Positions 42,677 to 51,281 of a DNA stretch of 52,725 nt are shown one piece after another (positions within the stretch are counted from its first letter, which is position 1; each line of letters opens with the position of its first letter). The position numbers and the translations under genes are program-made. Origin of the DNA: Gallionellaceae bacterium UBA6222 (GTDB lineage Bacteria > Pseudomonadota > Gammaproteobacteria > Burkholderiales > Gallionellaceae); contig DISA01000057.1 in assembly GCA_002421915.1 (NCBI GenBank), positions 20,504 to 73,228 on the forward strand, read 5' to 3'. The notes beneath the pieces are model-generated. The model made no database searches. It was not told the origin of the DNA and was given only the letters and a program-made list of their open reading frames with translations.

Positions 42677-43864
42677 ATGTCATACACCTCGCCCTACGAG
42701 CTAAAAAGTCCGCTCTATTACCTGCTCATCGCGCTTGCCCTGCTGGTGTTGTGTGGCGGATTGCTTGCCGTGCATGAGATGGAGTCGCAGGGGCACATTA
42801 TCACCGGGATGAACAACCAGGTCGTGTGGGGTATGCCGCACGTGTTCGCCATCTTTCTGATCGTCGCCGCCTCCGGCGTGCTCAATGTTTCTTCCATCGG
42901 ATCGGTGTTCAACAAGCCCGACTATAAAGCGCGTTCGCCGCTGGCCGGACTGCTGTCGATCGCGATGCTGGGAGGCGGCCTGATGGTGCTGATGCTGGAT
43001 TTGGGGCGGCCCGATCGCATTATCGTTGCGGCAACAAATTACAACCCAACCTCGGTATTTGCCTGGAACATTGTGCTTTACTCGGGCATGTTCGCCACCG
43101 TGTTCGTCTATCTGTGGACCATGATGGAACGCCGCATGTATCCGTGGTCGAAAGCGGCCGGGCTCGCGGTATTTGTCTGGCGTTTCGTGCTGACTACCGG
43201 CACCGGCCTGATCTTTGCCTTTCTGGTTGCGCGCCAGGCTTATGCTTCGGCGATTCTGCCCCCGATGTTTATCATCCTGTCTTTCGCCTGGGGCTTCGCG
43301 GTGTTCTATCTCGCGCAATCTGCCATCTATGCGTGGAATGGCAAAACACTGGAGGCACATGTACAAAAGCGCATGAGCAGGCTGATGGGGGTATTCGTCA
43401 TCGGCGCCCTGTACTTGGTTGCCACCTATCACCTGACTAATCTGTATTTTGCACGCCAGACCGCATTTGAACACTTCATCCTGCTCGATGGCGGTGTCTA
43501 TCCGCAACTGTTCTGGCTTGGCTATATCGTCATTGGCAATCTGCTGCCGCTGTTGCTGATCTTCCATCCTTCCCTCGGTAAAACAAAGAGCGTGGTTGGC
43601 GCGTCGTTGGCGATCATTCTGGGCGCATTTGCTTTGTTGTATGTTTTCATTATCGGCGGCCAGGCATTCCCGCTGGACATCTTCCCTGGTTTTGAGACCA
43701 GCAGTGCCTTTGGCGATGGCGTGATTGCTTCCTATCGTCCTTCCGTATTCGAGGTATTGCTCGGTCTCGGCAGTCTGGCTGCCGCCTTTCTGATCACGGC
43801 CATCGGTATCCGGGTACTGAATTTCGTGCCGCGCGAAGTACCGCAAAAAGTGGAACATCACTGA
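42677..43864 (+). CDS. dsrP: DsrP, NrfD-like quinone-interacting membrane subunit
   Basis: 395-residue membrane protein of the NrfD/PsrC family with about ten helices. The N-terminal 'SPLYYLLIALALLVLCGGLLAV' helix is followed by 'VWGMPHVFAIFLIVAASGVLN', and the hallmark 'NPTSVFAWNIVLYSGMF' comes later. It exchanges electrons with quinone for the periplasmic module of DsrMKJOP. A 36-base gap leads to dsrN. Confidence 0.95.
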   Translation: MSYTSPYELKSPLYYLLIALALLVLCGGLLAVHEMESQGHIITGMNNQVVWGMPHVFAIFLIVAASGVLNVSSIGSVFNKPDYKARSPLAGLLSIAMLGGGLMVLMLDLGRPDRIIVAATNYNPTSVFAWNIVLYSGMFATVFVYLWTMMERRMYPWSKAAGLAVFVWRFVLTTGTGLIFAFLVARQAYASAILPPMFIILSFAWGFAVFYLAQSAIYAWNGKTLEAHVQKRMSRLMGVFVIGALYLVATYHLTNLYFARQTAFEHFILLDGGVYPQLFWLGYIVIGNLLPLLLIFHPSLGKTKSVVGASLAIILGAFALLYVFIIGGQAFPLDIFPGFETSSAFGDGVIASYRPSVFEVLLGLGSLAAAFLITAIGIRVLNFVPREVPQKVEHH

Positions 43865-43900
43865 ATCCGTGCATGACCAATCGCGATTGAGGTTGCAGGC

Positions 43901-45304
43901 ATGAGCAACCGGATGCTTATTTCAGCCGCGCACAAATCTTCCGGCAAGACGATGGTCAGCATCGGCCTGTGTGCCGCACTGAAAGCGCGCGGCCACGCCG
44001 TGCAACCGTTCAAAAAGGGGCCTGATTACATCGATCCGATGTGGTTGTCGCAGGCGGCCGGCCGTCCCTGCCGCAATCTCGACATGTACCTTATGGCGGA
44101 CGACGATGTCGTCGCCACCTTCGTTCGCCACGCCGCCGAAATCAATCTGGTCGAAGGCAACAAGGGGTTGTATGACGGCCTGTCACTCGATGGCGGCAAC
44201 AGCAATGCCGCCTTGGCAAAACTGCTCGATCTGCCGGTATTTTTGGTGATCGATGCGCGCGGCATGACCCGCGGCATTGCGCCGCTGATCCTGGGTTATC
44301 AGGCATTCGATCGCGACATCAACATCGCCGGCGTGATCCTCAACAACCTCGGTGGTTCGCGCCATGAATCCAAGTTGCGCCAGGTCATCGGGCACTACAC
44401 CACCGTGCCGGTGGTCGGCGCGATCCAGCATGACGAACGCCTGACCATCGTTGAACGCCATCTCGGGCTGATGCCAAGCAATGAATCCATTGCGGCAAGC
44501 ACGAAGATCAAACAGATCGGTGAAGCCATTGCAGAGCAGGTCGATCTGGACAAACTTCTGGCACTGTCGCGGAAAACACCGGTGGCTTCGCCGATTCAGT
44601 CTGGCGTGAGCCCGTTACCCGTCGGTGACAGGGTGCGGATCGGCATCGCGCGCGATCGCGCCTTTGGTTTTTATTACGCTGATGACCTTGATGCACTGCA
44701 AGCAGCGGGCGCGGAACTGGTGCCGTTCAACACGTTACAGGACACCCGCCTGCCCGAGATTGACGGTTTCTACATCGGCGGGGGATTTCCTGAAGCCTGC
44801 GCTGCCGAACTGGAAGCAAACTCTGCACTGCGGCGCGAGATCAAACAGGCCATCGCCAATGGAATGCCGGCTTATGCCGAGTGCGGCGGGCTGATGTACT
44901 TGTCGCGCAGCATCGACTATCAGGGACGCACTTACCAAATGGCCGGTGCCATTCCGGGTGATGTGAAGATGCATGTGAAACCCGTCGGCCGCGGTTATGT
45001 GCATCTGCGCGAAGACGGGGGGCATCCATGGCCCAGACCCAATGCACCGGCACAACAAATACGCGCGCACGAATTTCATTATTCCTCGCTGGAGAACTTT
45101 CCTCCCGACATGCGCTTCGCATACCATGTTGAACGCGGCTATGGCATCGACGGTGAGCGGGATGGTTTGATCGTCAACAATCTGCTGGCCTCTTACACCC
45201 ACCTGCGCACCATCGGCAGTTGCTACTGGGCCACACGCTTCGTCGCTTTCGTGCGCCGCTGCAAGAACCCATCCACAGGCTCGATCAAAGGGAAGGCACT
45301 ATGA
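43901..45304 (+). CDS. dsrN: DsrN, siroheme amidase (CbiA-like)
   Basis: 467-residue glutamine-dependent amidotransferase of the cobyrinic acid a,c-diamide synthase family. The ATP site 'HKSSGKTMVSIGL' is near residue 7 and the GATase cysteine lies in 'MPAYAECGGLMYL'. In sulfur oxidisers DsrN amidates siroheme for DsrAB. It overlaps the DUF4202 gene by 4 bases. Cobalamin synthesis is the alternative role but no other cob genes are near. Confidence 0.92.
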   Translation: MSNRMLISAAHKSSGKTMVSIGLCAALKARGHAVQPFKKGPDYIDPMWLSQAAGRPCRNLDMYLMADDDVVATFVRHAAEINLVEGNKGLYDGLSLDGGNSNAALAKLLDLPVFLVIDARGMTRGIAPLILGYQAFDRDINIAGVILNNLGGSRHESKLRQVIGHYTTVPVVGAIQHDERLTIVERHLGLMPSNESIAASTKIKQIGEAIAEQVDLDKLLALSRKTPVASPIQSGVSPLPVGDRVRIGIARDRAFGFYYADDLDALQAAGAELVPFNTLQDTRLPEIDGFYIGGGFPEACAAELEANSALRREIKQAIANGMPAYAECGGLMYLSRSIDYQGRTYQMAGAIPGDVKMHVKPVGRGYVHLREDGGHPWPRPNAPAQQIRAHEFHYSSLENFPPDMRFAYHVERGYGIDGERDGLIVNNLLASYTHLRTIGSCYWATRFVAFVRRCKNPSTGSIKGKAL

Positions 45305-45903
45305 ATTCCAGTATGTACCAAGCCGCCATCGCGGCATTCGACAAGGCCAATGCCGAAGACCCGAACAAGGAGACGGCAGGCGGCATAGAATACCCGAAAG
45401 AACTCCTCTACGCGCGGCGCATGACCGATATGCAGGAGCGCTATGCACCGGAGGCGCCGGAAGAGGTGAAACTGGCGGTGCGCGCCCAGCATATCCAGCG
45501 CTGGAAGATCCCGCGCGGTGACTATGCCATGGACAAACCCGGCTATATGTTGTGGCGCACCACGCTGTACAAATTCCATGCCGAGACGGCCGGGAGCCTG
45601 ATGAAAGAGGCGGGCTGCGACGACGACATGATTGCTCGCGTCAAAACCATCGTCGGCAAGAAGGAGCTCAAGAGCAACCCGGGGACACAAATGATGGAAG
45701 ACATCGTCGACCTGACTTTTCTGGAACATTACCTGCTCGCCTTTGCCGCACAGCATGCCGATTATGACGAGGCAAAATGGATAGGGATCATCAGGAAGAC
45801 CTGGAACAAGATGACGCCGCACGCGCATGAATTTGCGCTGGCAGGCAAGATCAAACTGCCGGATGCGTTACTGCCGTTGATATTTAAAGCAGTACAAGGA
45901 TGA
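45301..45903 (+). CDS. DUF4202 protein
   Basis: 200-residue soluble, helix-rich protein starting MNSSMYQAAIAAFDKANAED; this ATG overlaps the dsrN stop and GGGAAGG precedes it. The 'HIQRWKIPRGDYAMDKPGYMLWR' segment (partly shown) and the later 'DIVDLTFLEHYL' with acidic and histidine residues are the DUF4202 pattern, a family I know from sulfur-oxidising bacteria without assigned function. The helices and HxxR/E motifs resemble HD-like folds only loosely. Confidence 0.85.
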   Translation: MNSSMYQAAIAAFDKANAEDPNKETAGGIEYPKELLYARRMTDMQERYAPEAPEEVKLAVRAQHIQRWKIPRGDYAMDKPGYMLWRTTLYKFHAETAGSLMKEAGCDDDMIARVKTIVGKKELKSNPGTQMMEDIVDLTFLEHYLLAFAAQHADYDEAKWIGIIRKTWNKMTPHAHEFALAGKIKLPDALLPLIFKAVQG

Positions 45904-45920
45904 GGCAAGAAAAACAAAAC

Positions 45921-45995
45921 CTCACGCGGAAGCGCGGGGAACGCGGAGATGATCGGCTTTGGATTTTCTCCGCGCACTCCGCATCTCCGTGTGCA
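45921..45995. repeat. Dispersed inverted repeat before cysG
   Basis: CACGCGGAAGCGCGGGGAACGCGGAG (45923-45948) is mirrored by CTCCGCGCACTCCGCATCTCCGTGTG (45968-45993). This 'CGCGGAGA' repeat type differs from the one before dsrJ but has the same form: degenerate short units in two facing arms. It lies between the DUF4202 gene and cysG. Confidence 0.75.
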
Positions 45996-46019
45996 AAAGA
46001 AAATGGAATGGATTTTTGA

Positions 46020-47402
46020 ATGGACTATTTACCCGTATTCCAAAAAATAACCGGCAGGCTTTGCCTCGTCGTCGGCGGCGGCGAAGTCGGCAAACGCAAG
46101 GCAGGAGTGCTACTGGAGGCCGGGGCGAAAGTGCGCGTGGTCGCACCGGAGATCGATCCCGATCTGGCCGGGATGCCGGGAATCGAACCCGTCGTTGCGC
46201 GCTTCGAAGAAAAACATCTGGACGGCGTGACACTCATCATCGCGGCGACCAATGATCGCGGTGTCAATAAACAGGTGTCGGCGCTGGCGCAGGCACGCAA
46301 CATTCCGGTGAATGTAGTGGACGATCCGGAACTGTGCAGCTTCATCATGCCGGCCATCATGGACCGTTCACCGTTGATGGTGGCGTTCTCCAGTGGCGGC
46401 GCATCGCCGGTGCTGACGCGGATGCTGCGCGGCAAACTGGAAACGGTGATCCCCCAGAACTACGCGCGTTTGGCGGGCTTTGCCGAACGCTTCCGCGAGC
46501 TGGTCAAAACCAAAGTAACGAACCCGGTCAAGCGCCGTATCTTTTGGGAGAACGCGCTGGACGGGGTGGTCGCCGAAAAAGTGCTGACAGGTGATGAAGT
46601 CACGGCTGAAGCGATGCTGCAACAGATGCTGGCGAACGAGGACAATATCGCACGCGGCGAGGTGTATTTGGTTGGCGCCGGTCCCGGCGATCCGGACCTG
46701 CTTACGTTCCGCGCGTTGCGCCTGATGCAGAAAGCCGATGTGGTGGTGTACGACAACCTCGTGTCGAAACCCATCGTCGAGATGACGCGGCGCGATGCGG
46801 ACCGCATCTTCGTCGGCAAGAAGCGCGCCGATCACACGATGCGCCAGGAAGAGATCAACGAACTGCTGGTGCGGTTGGCCAAGGAAGGCAAGCGTGTACT
46901 GCGCCTCAAGGGCGGTGATCCGTTCATCTTCGGGCGCGGCGGCGAGGAGATCGAAACGCTTGCGGCAGAAGGCATCCCGTTCCAGGTGGTGCCGGGTATC
47001 ACTGCTGCCTCCGGGGTGGCCTCCTATGCGGGTATTCCGTTGACCCATCGCGACCACGCACAGTCATGCGTATTCGTTACCGGCCACCTCAAAGATGGCA
47101 CGATGAACCTCGATTGGGAACAGCTCGCACGGCCAAAGCAGACTGTCGTGGTGTACATGGGCCTGCACGGTCTGGAAACGCTGTGTGCAGAGCTCGTCAA
47201 ACACGGGTTGCCGGACAGTACGCCGGTGGCCATTGTGCAGCAGGGCACGACCCGGAACCAACGGGTTTTTACCGGCACACTGGCGACGCTGCCCGCCATT
47301 GCCGAGCGTGAGCAGCCGCAGGCGCCGACGCTCATCATTGTTGGCGGTGTGGTCACGTTGCGCGAAAAGCTGGCCTGGTTCCACCCGCAGGGAACTGCGT
47401 GA
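46020..47402 (+). CDS. cysG: CysG, siroheme synthase (trifunctional)
   Basis: 460-residue enzyme. The N-terminal half (1-210) is precorrin-2 dehydrogenase/sirohydrochlorin ferrochelatase, with the NAD-binding 'CLVVGGGEVGKRKAGVLL'. The C-terminal half (from about 215) is uroporphyrinogen-III C-methyltransferase ('VYLVGAGPGDPDLLTFRALR', 'VLRLKGGDPFIFGRGGEE'). It makes the siroheme that DsrAB needs, which explains its place here. The ribosome site is weak and lies next to an inserted repeat. Confidence 0.96.
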   Translation: MDYLPVFQKITGRLCLVVGGGEVGKRKAGVLLEAGAKVRVVAPEIDPDLAGMPGIEPVVARFEEKHLDGVTLIIAATNDRGVNKQVSALAQARNIPVNVVDDPELCSFIMPAIMDRSPLMVAFSSGGASPVLTRMLRGKLETVIPQNYARLAGFAERFRELVKTKVTNPVKRRIFWENALDGVVAEKVLTGDEVTAEAMLQQMLANEDNIARGEVYLVGAGPGDPDLLTFRALRLMQKADVVVYDNLVSKPIVEMTRRDADRIFVGKKRADHTMRQEEINELLVRLAKEGKRVLRLKGGDPFIFGRGGEEIETLAAEGIPFQVVPGITAASGVASYAGIPLTHRDHAQSCVFVTGHLKDGTMNLDWEQLARPKQTVVVYMGLHGLETLCAELVKHGLPDSTPVAIVQQGTTRNQRVFTGTLATLPAIAEREQPQAPTLIIVGGVVTLREKLAWFHPQGTA

Positions 47403-47434
47403 AGATCGCGTGCCCTTGAGACCGGCAGAACACG

Positions 47435-48928
47435 ATGAGCCACCTGTTGAGTCTGACCCGCGCGGCAAGATTGGTTGGGGTAAACCGTGTTGAACTGCAG
47501 AAGAAGATGAAGAGCGGGGAGTTGATTGCCTTTGACGGCATGGTTGCCTTCAGGGATCTGCTGGCGTGTTACCCCGATGCACAATTGGAAGATATCTCCG
47601 AGTACGAGCGTGTGATGCAAATCAAGGAGCGCGCATTCGGCAAACGCGTGTTTGAGCACGTCTTGCCCGATGCCGAAGTGCTGGCAACACGCATCACCGA
47701 CTTGAGCAAACGCCTGACACGAAGCGAAACGCAGATCCGGCAATTCAATGCACTGTTGGGCAGGGTATGGGACAAATTCAGGGAAACCGAAAAACAGGGC
47801 GCAGGGGAAGCGGGCGCGACGCTCTCAGCTTTGCGCCACTGGCTGGAGGACGAGGTTGCACAGGCGATGGAACCCGGTTTCACTAATCCGCTGGCGATCA
47901 AGGACGGTGTGTTGAGCGTGTTATCGGCGCAGGTTACGTTGTTGCCGAGCAAACAGGATTTCCTGGTCGAAGGACAGGCGACCCTGTTGGAAGCGGCATT
48001 GCGTGCCGGAGTTTCGCTTAACTATGGTTGCAGCGGCGGCAACTGTGGATTGTGCAAGGGCAGGGTGGTGTCAGGTCAGGTAAAAAAGATGCGCCACCAC
48101 GATTATCCGCTGTCGGAAACCGAGAAAGCGCAAGGCGTCGTGCTGTTGTGCAGCAACACGGCAGTCAGCGATGTCGTGATTGAGGCCGCTGTCACCGACG
48201 GGGTGCAGGACATTCCTTTCCAGCAGATCAGTGCCAATCTGAAAGCCAAGGCAAGCCTGAATGACGAAGTGATATTAATGCACCTGCAAACCCCGCGCAG
48301 TCAGCGCCTGCGCTTCCTGGCCGGTCAGCGTGTGGTGCTGAAAGTGGGTGCATCTTATACAGCAGAATTGCCGATTGCCAGTTGCCCGTGCGACGACCGC
48401 AACCTGTTGTTCCATGTGCATCGGCAGCCTGGAAATCTGTTCTCGGATTATGTTTTCGACAAGCTAAAGAACAACGAGGTGGTCGGAGTCGAAGGGCCGC
48501 AGGGTGAGTTCATTCTGCACGAACAGTCCGGTCGCCCCTTGTTCTTCTTTGCCTTTGATGGCGGGTTTGCGCCAATCAAAAGCCTGATCGAGCATGCCAT
48601 GTCGCTGGAGGCGGAATCGATCCACCTGCACTGGATCGGATCGACGCGGCAGCAGATCTACCTGCCGAATGTGGGACGTGCCTGGGACGACGCGCTGGAC
48701 ACCTTCGACTATACCGAGCTTGTCATTGATTCCGATCTGCGGGCGATGAATGCGAAACGCGAAACACAATTGCATGAATATCTTGCCTTGGCCAGCAAGC
48801 AGCAGGATGAATTGATGCAGGGCGATATCTATCTGGCCGGTCCCGAAGAAGCAGTCGCGGCCGCCGAACGATTCTTCCTGGCGCTTGGTTTGTCCAAGAG
48901 CCGGGTTTTTGTTGAAGCAGTGAAGTAA
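47435..48928 (+). CDS. [2Fe-2S] ferredoxin-flavin reductase with extra N-terminal domain
   Basis: 497-residue fusion. Residues 1-150 form an extra domain: 'LTRAARLVGVNRVELQKKMKSG' looks like a helix-turn-helix-type DNA-binding or adaptor start, followed by a coiled helix (residues 85-115). Residues about 160-250 are a plant-type [2Fe-2S] ferredoxin with cysteines in 'YGCSGGNCGLCKGRV' and 'VLLCSN'. Residues 255-497 are an FNR-like FAD/NAD(P)H domain, with 'ASCPCDDRN' and 'FAFDGGFAPIKSL'. It resembles CDP-6-deoxyglucoseen reductase-like oxidoreductases with an unusual front part. It may supply electrons to a dsr- or cysG-linked step. Confidence 0.85.
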   Translation: MSHLLSLTRAARLVGVNRVELQKKMKSGELIAFDGMVAFRDLLACYPDAQLEDISEYERVMQIKERAFGKRVFEHVLPDAEVLATRITDLSKRLTRSETQIRQFNALLGRVWDKFRETEKQGAGEAGATLSALRHWLEDEVAQAMEPGFTNPLAIKDGVLSVLSAQVTLLPSKQDFLVEGQATLLEAALRAGVSLNYGCSGGNCGLCKGRVVSGQVKKMRHHDYPLSETEKAQGVVLLCSNTAVSDVVIEAAVTDGVQDIPFQQISANLKAKASLNDEVILMHLQTPRSQRLRFLAGQRVVLKVGASYTAELPIASCPCDDRNLLFHVHRQPGNLFSDYVFDKLKNNEVVGVEGPQGEFILHEQSGRPLFFFAFDGGFAPIKSLIEHAMSLEAESIHLHWIGSTRQQIYLPNVGRAWDDALDTFDYTELVIDSDLRAMNAKRETQLHEYLALASKQQDELMQGDIYLAGPEEAVAAAERFFLALGLSKSRVFVEAVK

Positions 48929-48946
48929 TCCAATAAAAGGAGAAGC

Positions 48947-49843
48947 ATGATGCGAATGATACGAATTGGGCTGTTGCTGTCGATGCTGTTCATGTCTGTT
49001 GGTGCGTACAGCGCCGATGCGTTGCTCAAACCTTTCGTCCTTGCCTCCAAGGAAGCGGGAACGGTGGCCGATAAATCGGCCCAGGTCAAAACGGCCCTGA
49101 CCGGCGCAGGCTTCGTGGTGGTCGGTGAATATGCACCTTATCCCGGCGCCAATATCATTGTCGTTACCAATGATGAGCTAAAGAAAAATGCGGCCGCTTC
49201 CAAGTCCGGCGGCTATGGCGCGGTGCAGCGCGTGTCGGTAACTGCGGCAAGCAGTGAAGTGCAGGTGAGCTATACCAACCCGGTTTACATGTCGCACGTA
49301 TACCGCATGGAAGGCGACCTATCCGGTGTGTCGGCTGCTCTGGAAAAAACTCTGGGCAGAATGGAAGAGTTCGGGGCGAAGGGTCTGACCGTCAAACAGG
49401 CGCGCAAGTATCACTACATGTTTGGTATGGAATACTTCGACGAACCGAGCATGCTGGCTGAATATCCGAGTTATGAAGACGCGGTCAAGGCGGTGGACGC
49501 GAAACTTACAAGCAACGATAACGGAGTAACCAAGGTCTATCGGGTGGATATTCCGGGCACACAGGAGAGTGTGTTCGGCGTGGGCATGGCGAACAAAGAA
49601 AACAAATACATGGATGATGCGTTCATCATGTCGGAAATCGATTTCCATGATGTGAAATCCACCGCGCATCTGCCCTACGAAGTGCTGGTTTCCGGCAAGA
49701 GGGTCTATGCCCTGTATGCGCGTTTCCGCATCGCCATCAATTTCCCCGACCTCAGCATGATGGGCAAGAACAGCTTCATGAACATCATGCAGACACCCGA
49801 GGCGATCCGCACGGTGCTGGAGAAGACCGTTGAACGAAAATAG
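48947..49843 (+). CDS. Exported protein, possibly DUF302-like
   Basis: 298 residues with a signal peptide (MIRIGLLLSMLFMSVGAYSAD). 'VKTALTGAGFVVVGEYAPYPGANIIVVTNDELKK' (partly shown) recalls the DUF302 start; a methionine- and tyrosine-rich second half ('KYHYMFGMEYFDEPSML') follows. It has no cysteines in the mature part, so no heme or metal-thiolate site. AAAGGAG lies before the start. I cannot assign a function; export and dsr location suggest a periplasmic sulfur-related role. Confidence 0.75.
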   Translation: MMRMIRIGLLLSMLFMSVGAYSADALLKPFVLASKEAGTVADKSAQVKTALTGAGFVVVGEYAPYPGANIIVVTNDELKKNAAASKSGGYGAVQRVSVTAASSEVQVSYTNPVYMSHVYRMEGDLSGVSAALEKTLGRMEEFGAKGLTVKQARKYHYMFGMEYFDEPSMLAEYPSYEDAVKAVDAKLTSNDNGVTKVYRVDIPGTQESVFGVGMANKENKYMDDAFIMSEIDFHDVKSTAHLPYEVLVSGKRVYALYARFRIAINFPDLSMMGKNSFMNIMQTPEAIRTVLEKTVERK

Positions 49844-49854
49844 GCGATACTGAT

Positions 49855-50427
49855 ATGAGCAGAGAATTGATTGAATCTGTCAAAGCGGGGGATGCAGACG
49901 CCGTCCGGCGTTTGCTGTCCACCGGCACCGGTGCCGGTATGGCTGATGCCGATGGCACAACTGCGCTGATGCATGCCGCCTATCGCGGTGATCTTGCCAT
50001 GGTCCAGCTTCTGCTGGAGGCGGGTGCGGACGTGAATGCATCCGACCCGGCGGGATGGACCGCGCTGATGAAATCCTGTTACAACAGCGAGCTCAAACAC
50101 GGGTTCGCCGACGTGGCCCTGGCGTTGATCGACGCGGGCGCCAACATAGAGGCGCCTATTGGCTACGGCGTGCGCCCGCTGATGCTGGCTGCGGGCTACG
50201 GTGAGACCGCCGTGGTCGAGGCGCTGTTGCAGGCGGGCGCGGATGTGCTGGCGAAAAATGAGGGCGGCTACACCGCACTGATGATGGTCAAACAGAAATT
50301 TTATGTCGATGTCATTAATCTGCTGCACGAGGCGGAACAGTTGGCCGGCTTGGGTGAGAACAGTTGTGAAAGCAAAAATGCACCCGGTAGCAATGTCATC
50401 ACCTTCATGAAACGCCCTCAATCCTGA
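49855..50427 (+). CDS. Ankyrin-repeat protein
   Basis: 190 residues with about four ankyrin repeats (residues 5-165): 'DGTTALMHAAYRGDLAMVQLLLEAGADVNA', 'AGWTALMKSCYNSE', 'YGVRPLMLAAGYGETAVVEALLQAGAD' and 'GGYTALMMVKQ' (each partly shown). There is no signal peptide, so it is cytoplasmic. A protein-binding scaffold inside the tail of the dsr operon; partner unknown. Confidence 0.9.
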   Translation: MSRELIESVKAGDADAVRRLLSTGTGAGMADADGTTALMHAAYRGDLAMVQLLLEAGADVNASDPAGWTALMKSCYNSELKHGFADVALALIDAGANIEAPIGYGVRPLMLAAGYGETAVVEALLQAGADVLAKNEGGYTALMMVKQKFYVDVINLLHEAEQLAGLGENSCESKNAPGSNVITFMKRPQS

Positions 50428-50441
50428 CCGTCGAGAAAACC

Positions 50442-50666
50442 ATGCCTTACTACATCTATCGCGTCACCGAACGTCCTATTCGCCAGTTGCAAAAGTTGGA
50501 GCAGTATGAGGCTTACAGCGAGGCCTCCGCGCGTGCCAAGCAACTGCGCAAGGACGAAGCGTGGGGGGTGAACGGCCTTATCAAAATGATTCATGCCGAG
50601 ACCGAAATGGGAGCCGAGGATCTGTTGAATCAGGTACGCGACCCAGTGCCCGACGGTGACGACTGA
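50442..50666 (+). CDS. Small unknown protein in the dsr tail (74 aa)
   Basis: 74-residue protein MPYYIYRVTERPIRQLQKLE...; beta-strand start, long charged helix (EAYSEASARAKQLRKDEAW) and acidic end (DPVPDGDD). No cysteine and no signal. It lies 15 bases after the ankyrin gene and just before the cysteine-containing gene below. I recall nothing definite about the family; it may be an accessory of dsr clusters. Confidence 0.65.
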   Translation: MPYYIYRVTERPIRQLQKLEQYEAYSEASARAKQLRKDEAWGVNGLIKMIHAETEMGAEDLLNQVRDPVPDGDD

Positions 50667-50673
50667 CGGGCCC

Positions 50674-51108
50674 ATGGACGAAACACATTTCCGACAACGG
50701 TTGCAGGCATTACAGCGTAACTTATGCCCTTTTTACAAGGCGATTCTGAGTGCCTGCGTTGCCTGCACCCGTGCCGATCGGGTGCAAATTGCCGAACGTG
50801 AAATCGTGGTGTGCGGTGCGGCCGCCAGTCACGCGCGCTGCCAGGAACTGCACGGACATCTGCGCCACAACTTTAGTTTTGCGGTGGGCACGCTGCACGA
50901 CGAGGTGCCGCTCCCCCACGCGCAGGAAATGCGTATCCAGTGCGGCGGCTTGCGCGGACTGGGGGCGGTGCTGGCGGCAGACCCAGAAGTCAAGGATGTT
51001 GATGCCCTGCTTGACCATATTTTGCGGGGTACGGGGAGTCTGGGTGAGATTGATTTCTCCGCTGTCGTGCATGCCGCACACGTGCATTACCGGGGAAGGC
51101 AGCACTGA
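50674..51108 (+). CDS. Unknown cysteine-containing protein in the dsr tail (144 aa)
   Basis: About 144 residues starting MDETHFRQRLQALQRNLCPFYK. A GTG six codons earlier (50656), overlapping the previous gene, is an alternative start; neither has a strong ribosome site. Cysteines occur as 'LCPFYKAILSACVACTRADR' (C-x9-C-x2-C) and 'IVVCGAAASHARCQEL', with several histidines in the second half ('HLRHNF', 'AAHVHYRGRQH'), so metal binding is possible. Soluble, no signal. Last gene before uvrB on this unit; family not recognised. Confidence 0.7.
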   Translation: MDETHFRQRLQALQRNLCPFYKAILSACVACTRADRVQIAEREIVVCGAAASHARCQELHGHLRHNFSFAVGTLHDEVPLPHAQEMRIQCGGLRGLGAVLAADPEVKDVDALLDHILRGTGSLGEIDFSAVVHAAHVHYRGRQH

Positions 51109-51240
51109 TTCCATTGGCGTGCATGAGCGCCACAACCGCCTATTATCATGTCTGGAGTGACAACAAAACACGCTCCCTTCAATGTCGGGGACTTCTACCC
51201 TGCATGCCGATCCATGTGCGCTGTTCGCCAATGGCGGGGT

Positions 51241-51269
51241 TTGGGTATTTTTTCTCCTGACCGTACAAT
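51241..51269 (+). promoter_or_regulatory. Likely uvrB promoter
   Basis: TTGGGT (51241-51246), 17-base spacer, TACAAT (51264-51269). The predicted transcription start (about 51276) lies only some six bases before the uvrB ATG. No LexA-type CTGT-N8-ACAG box was seen. Confidence 0.6.
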
Positions 51270-51281
51270 GCGCGGCTGAAC

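Noticed and set aside
42701..43861. 386-codon minus-strand frame opposite dsrP
   Set aside because: Antisense shadow of a well-recognised NrfD-type protein in the middle of the dsr operon.
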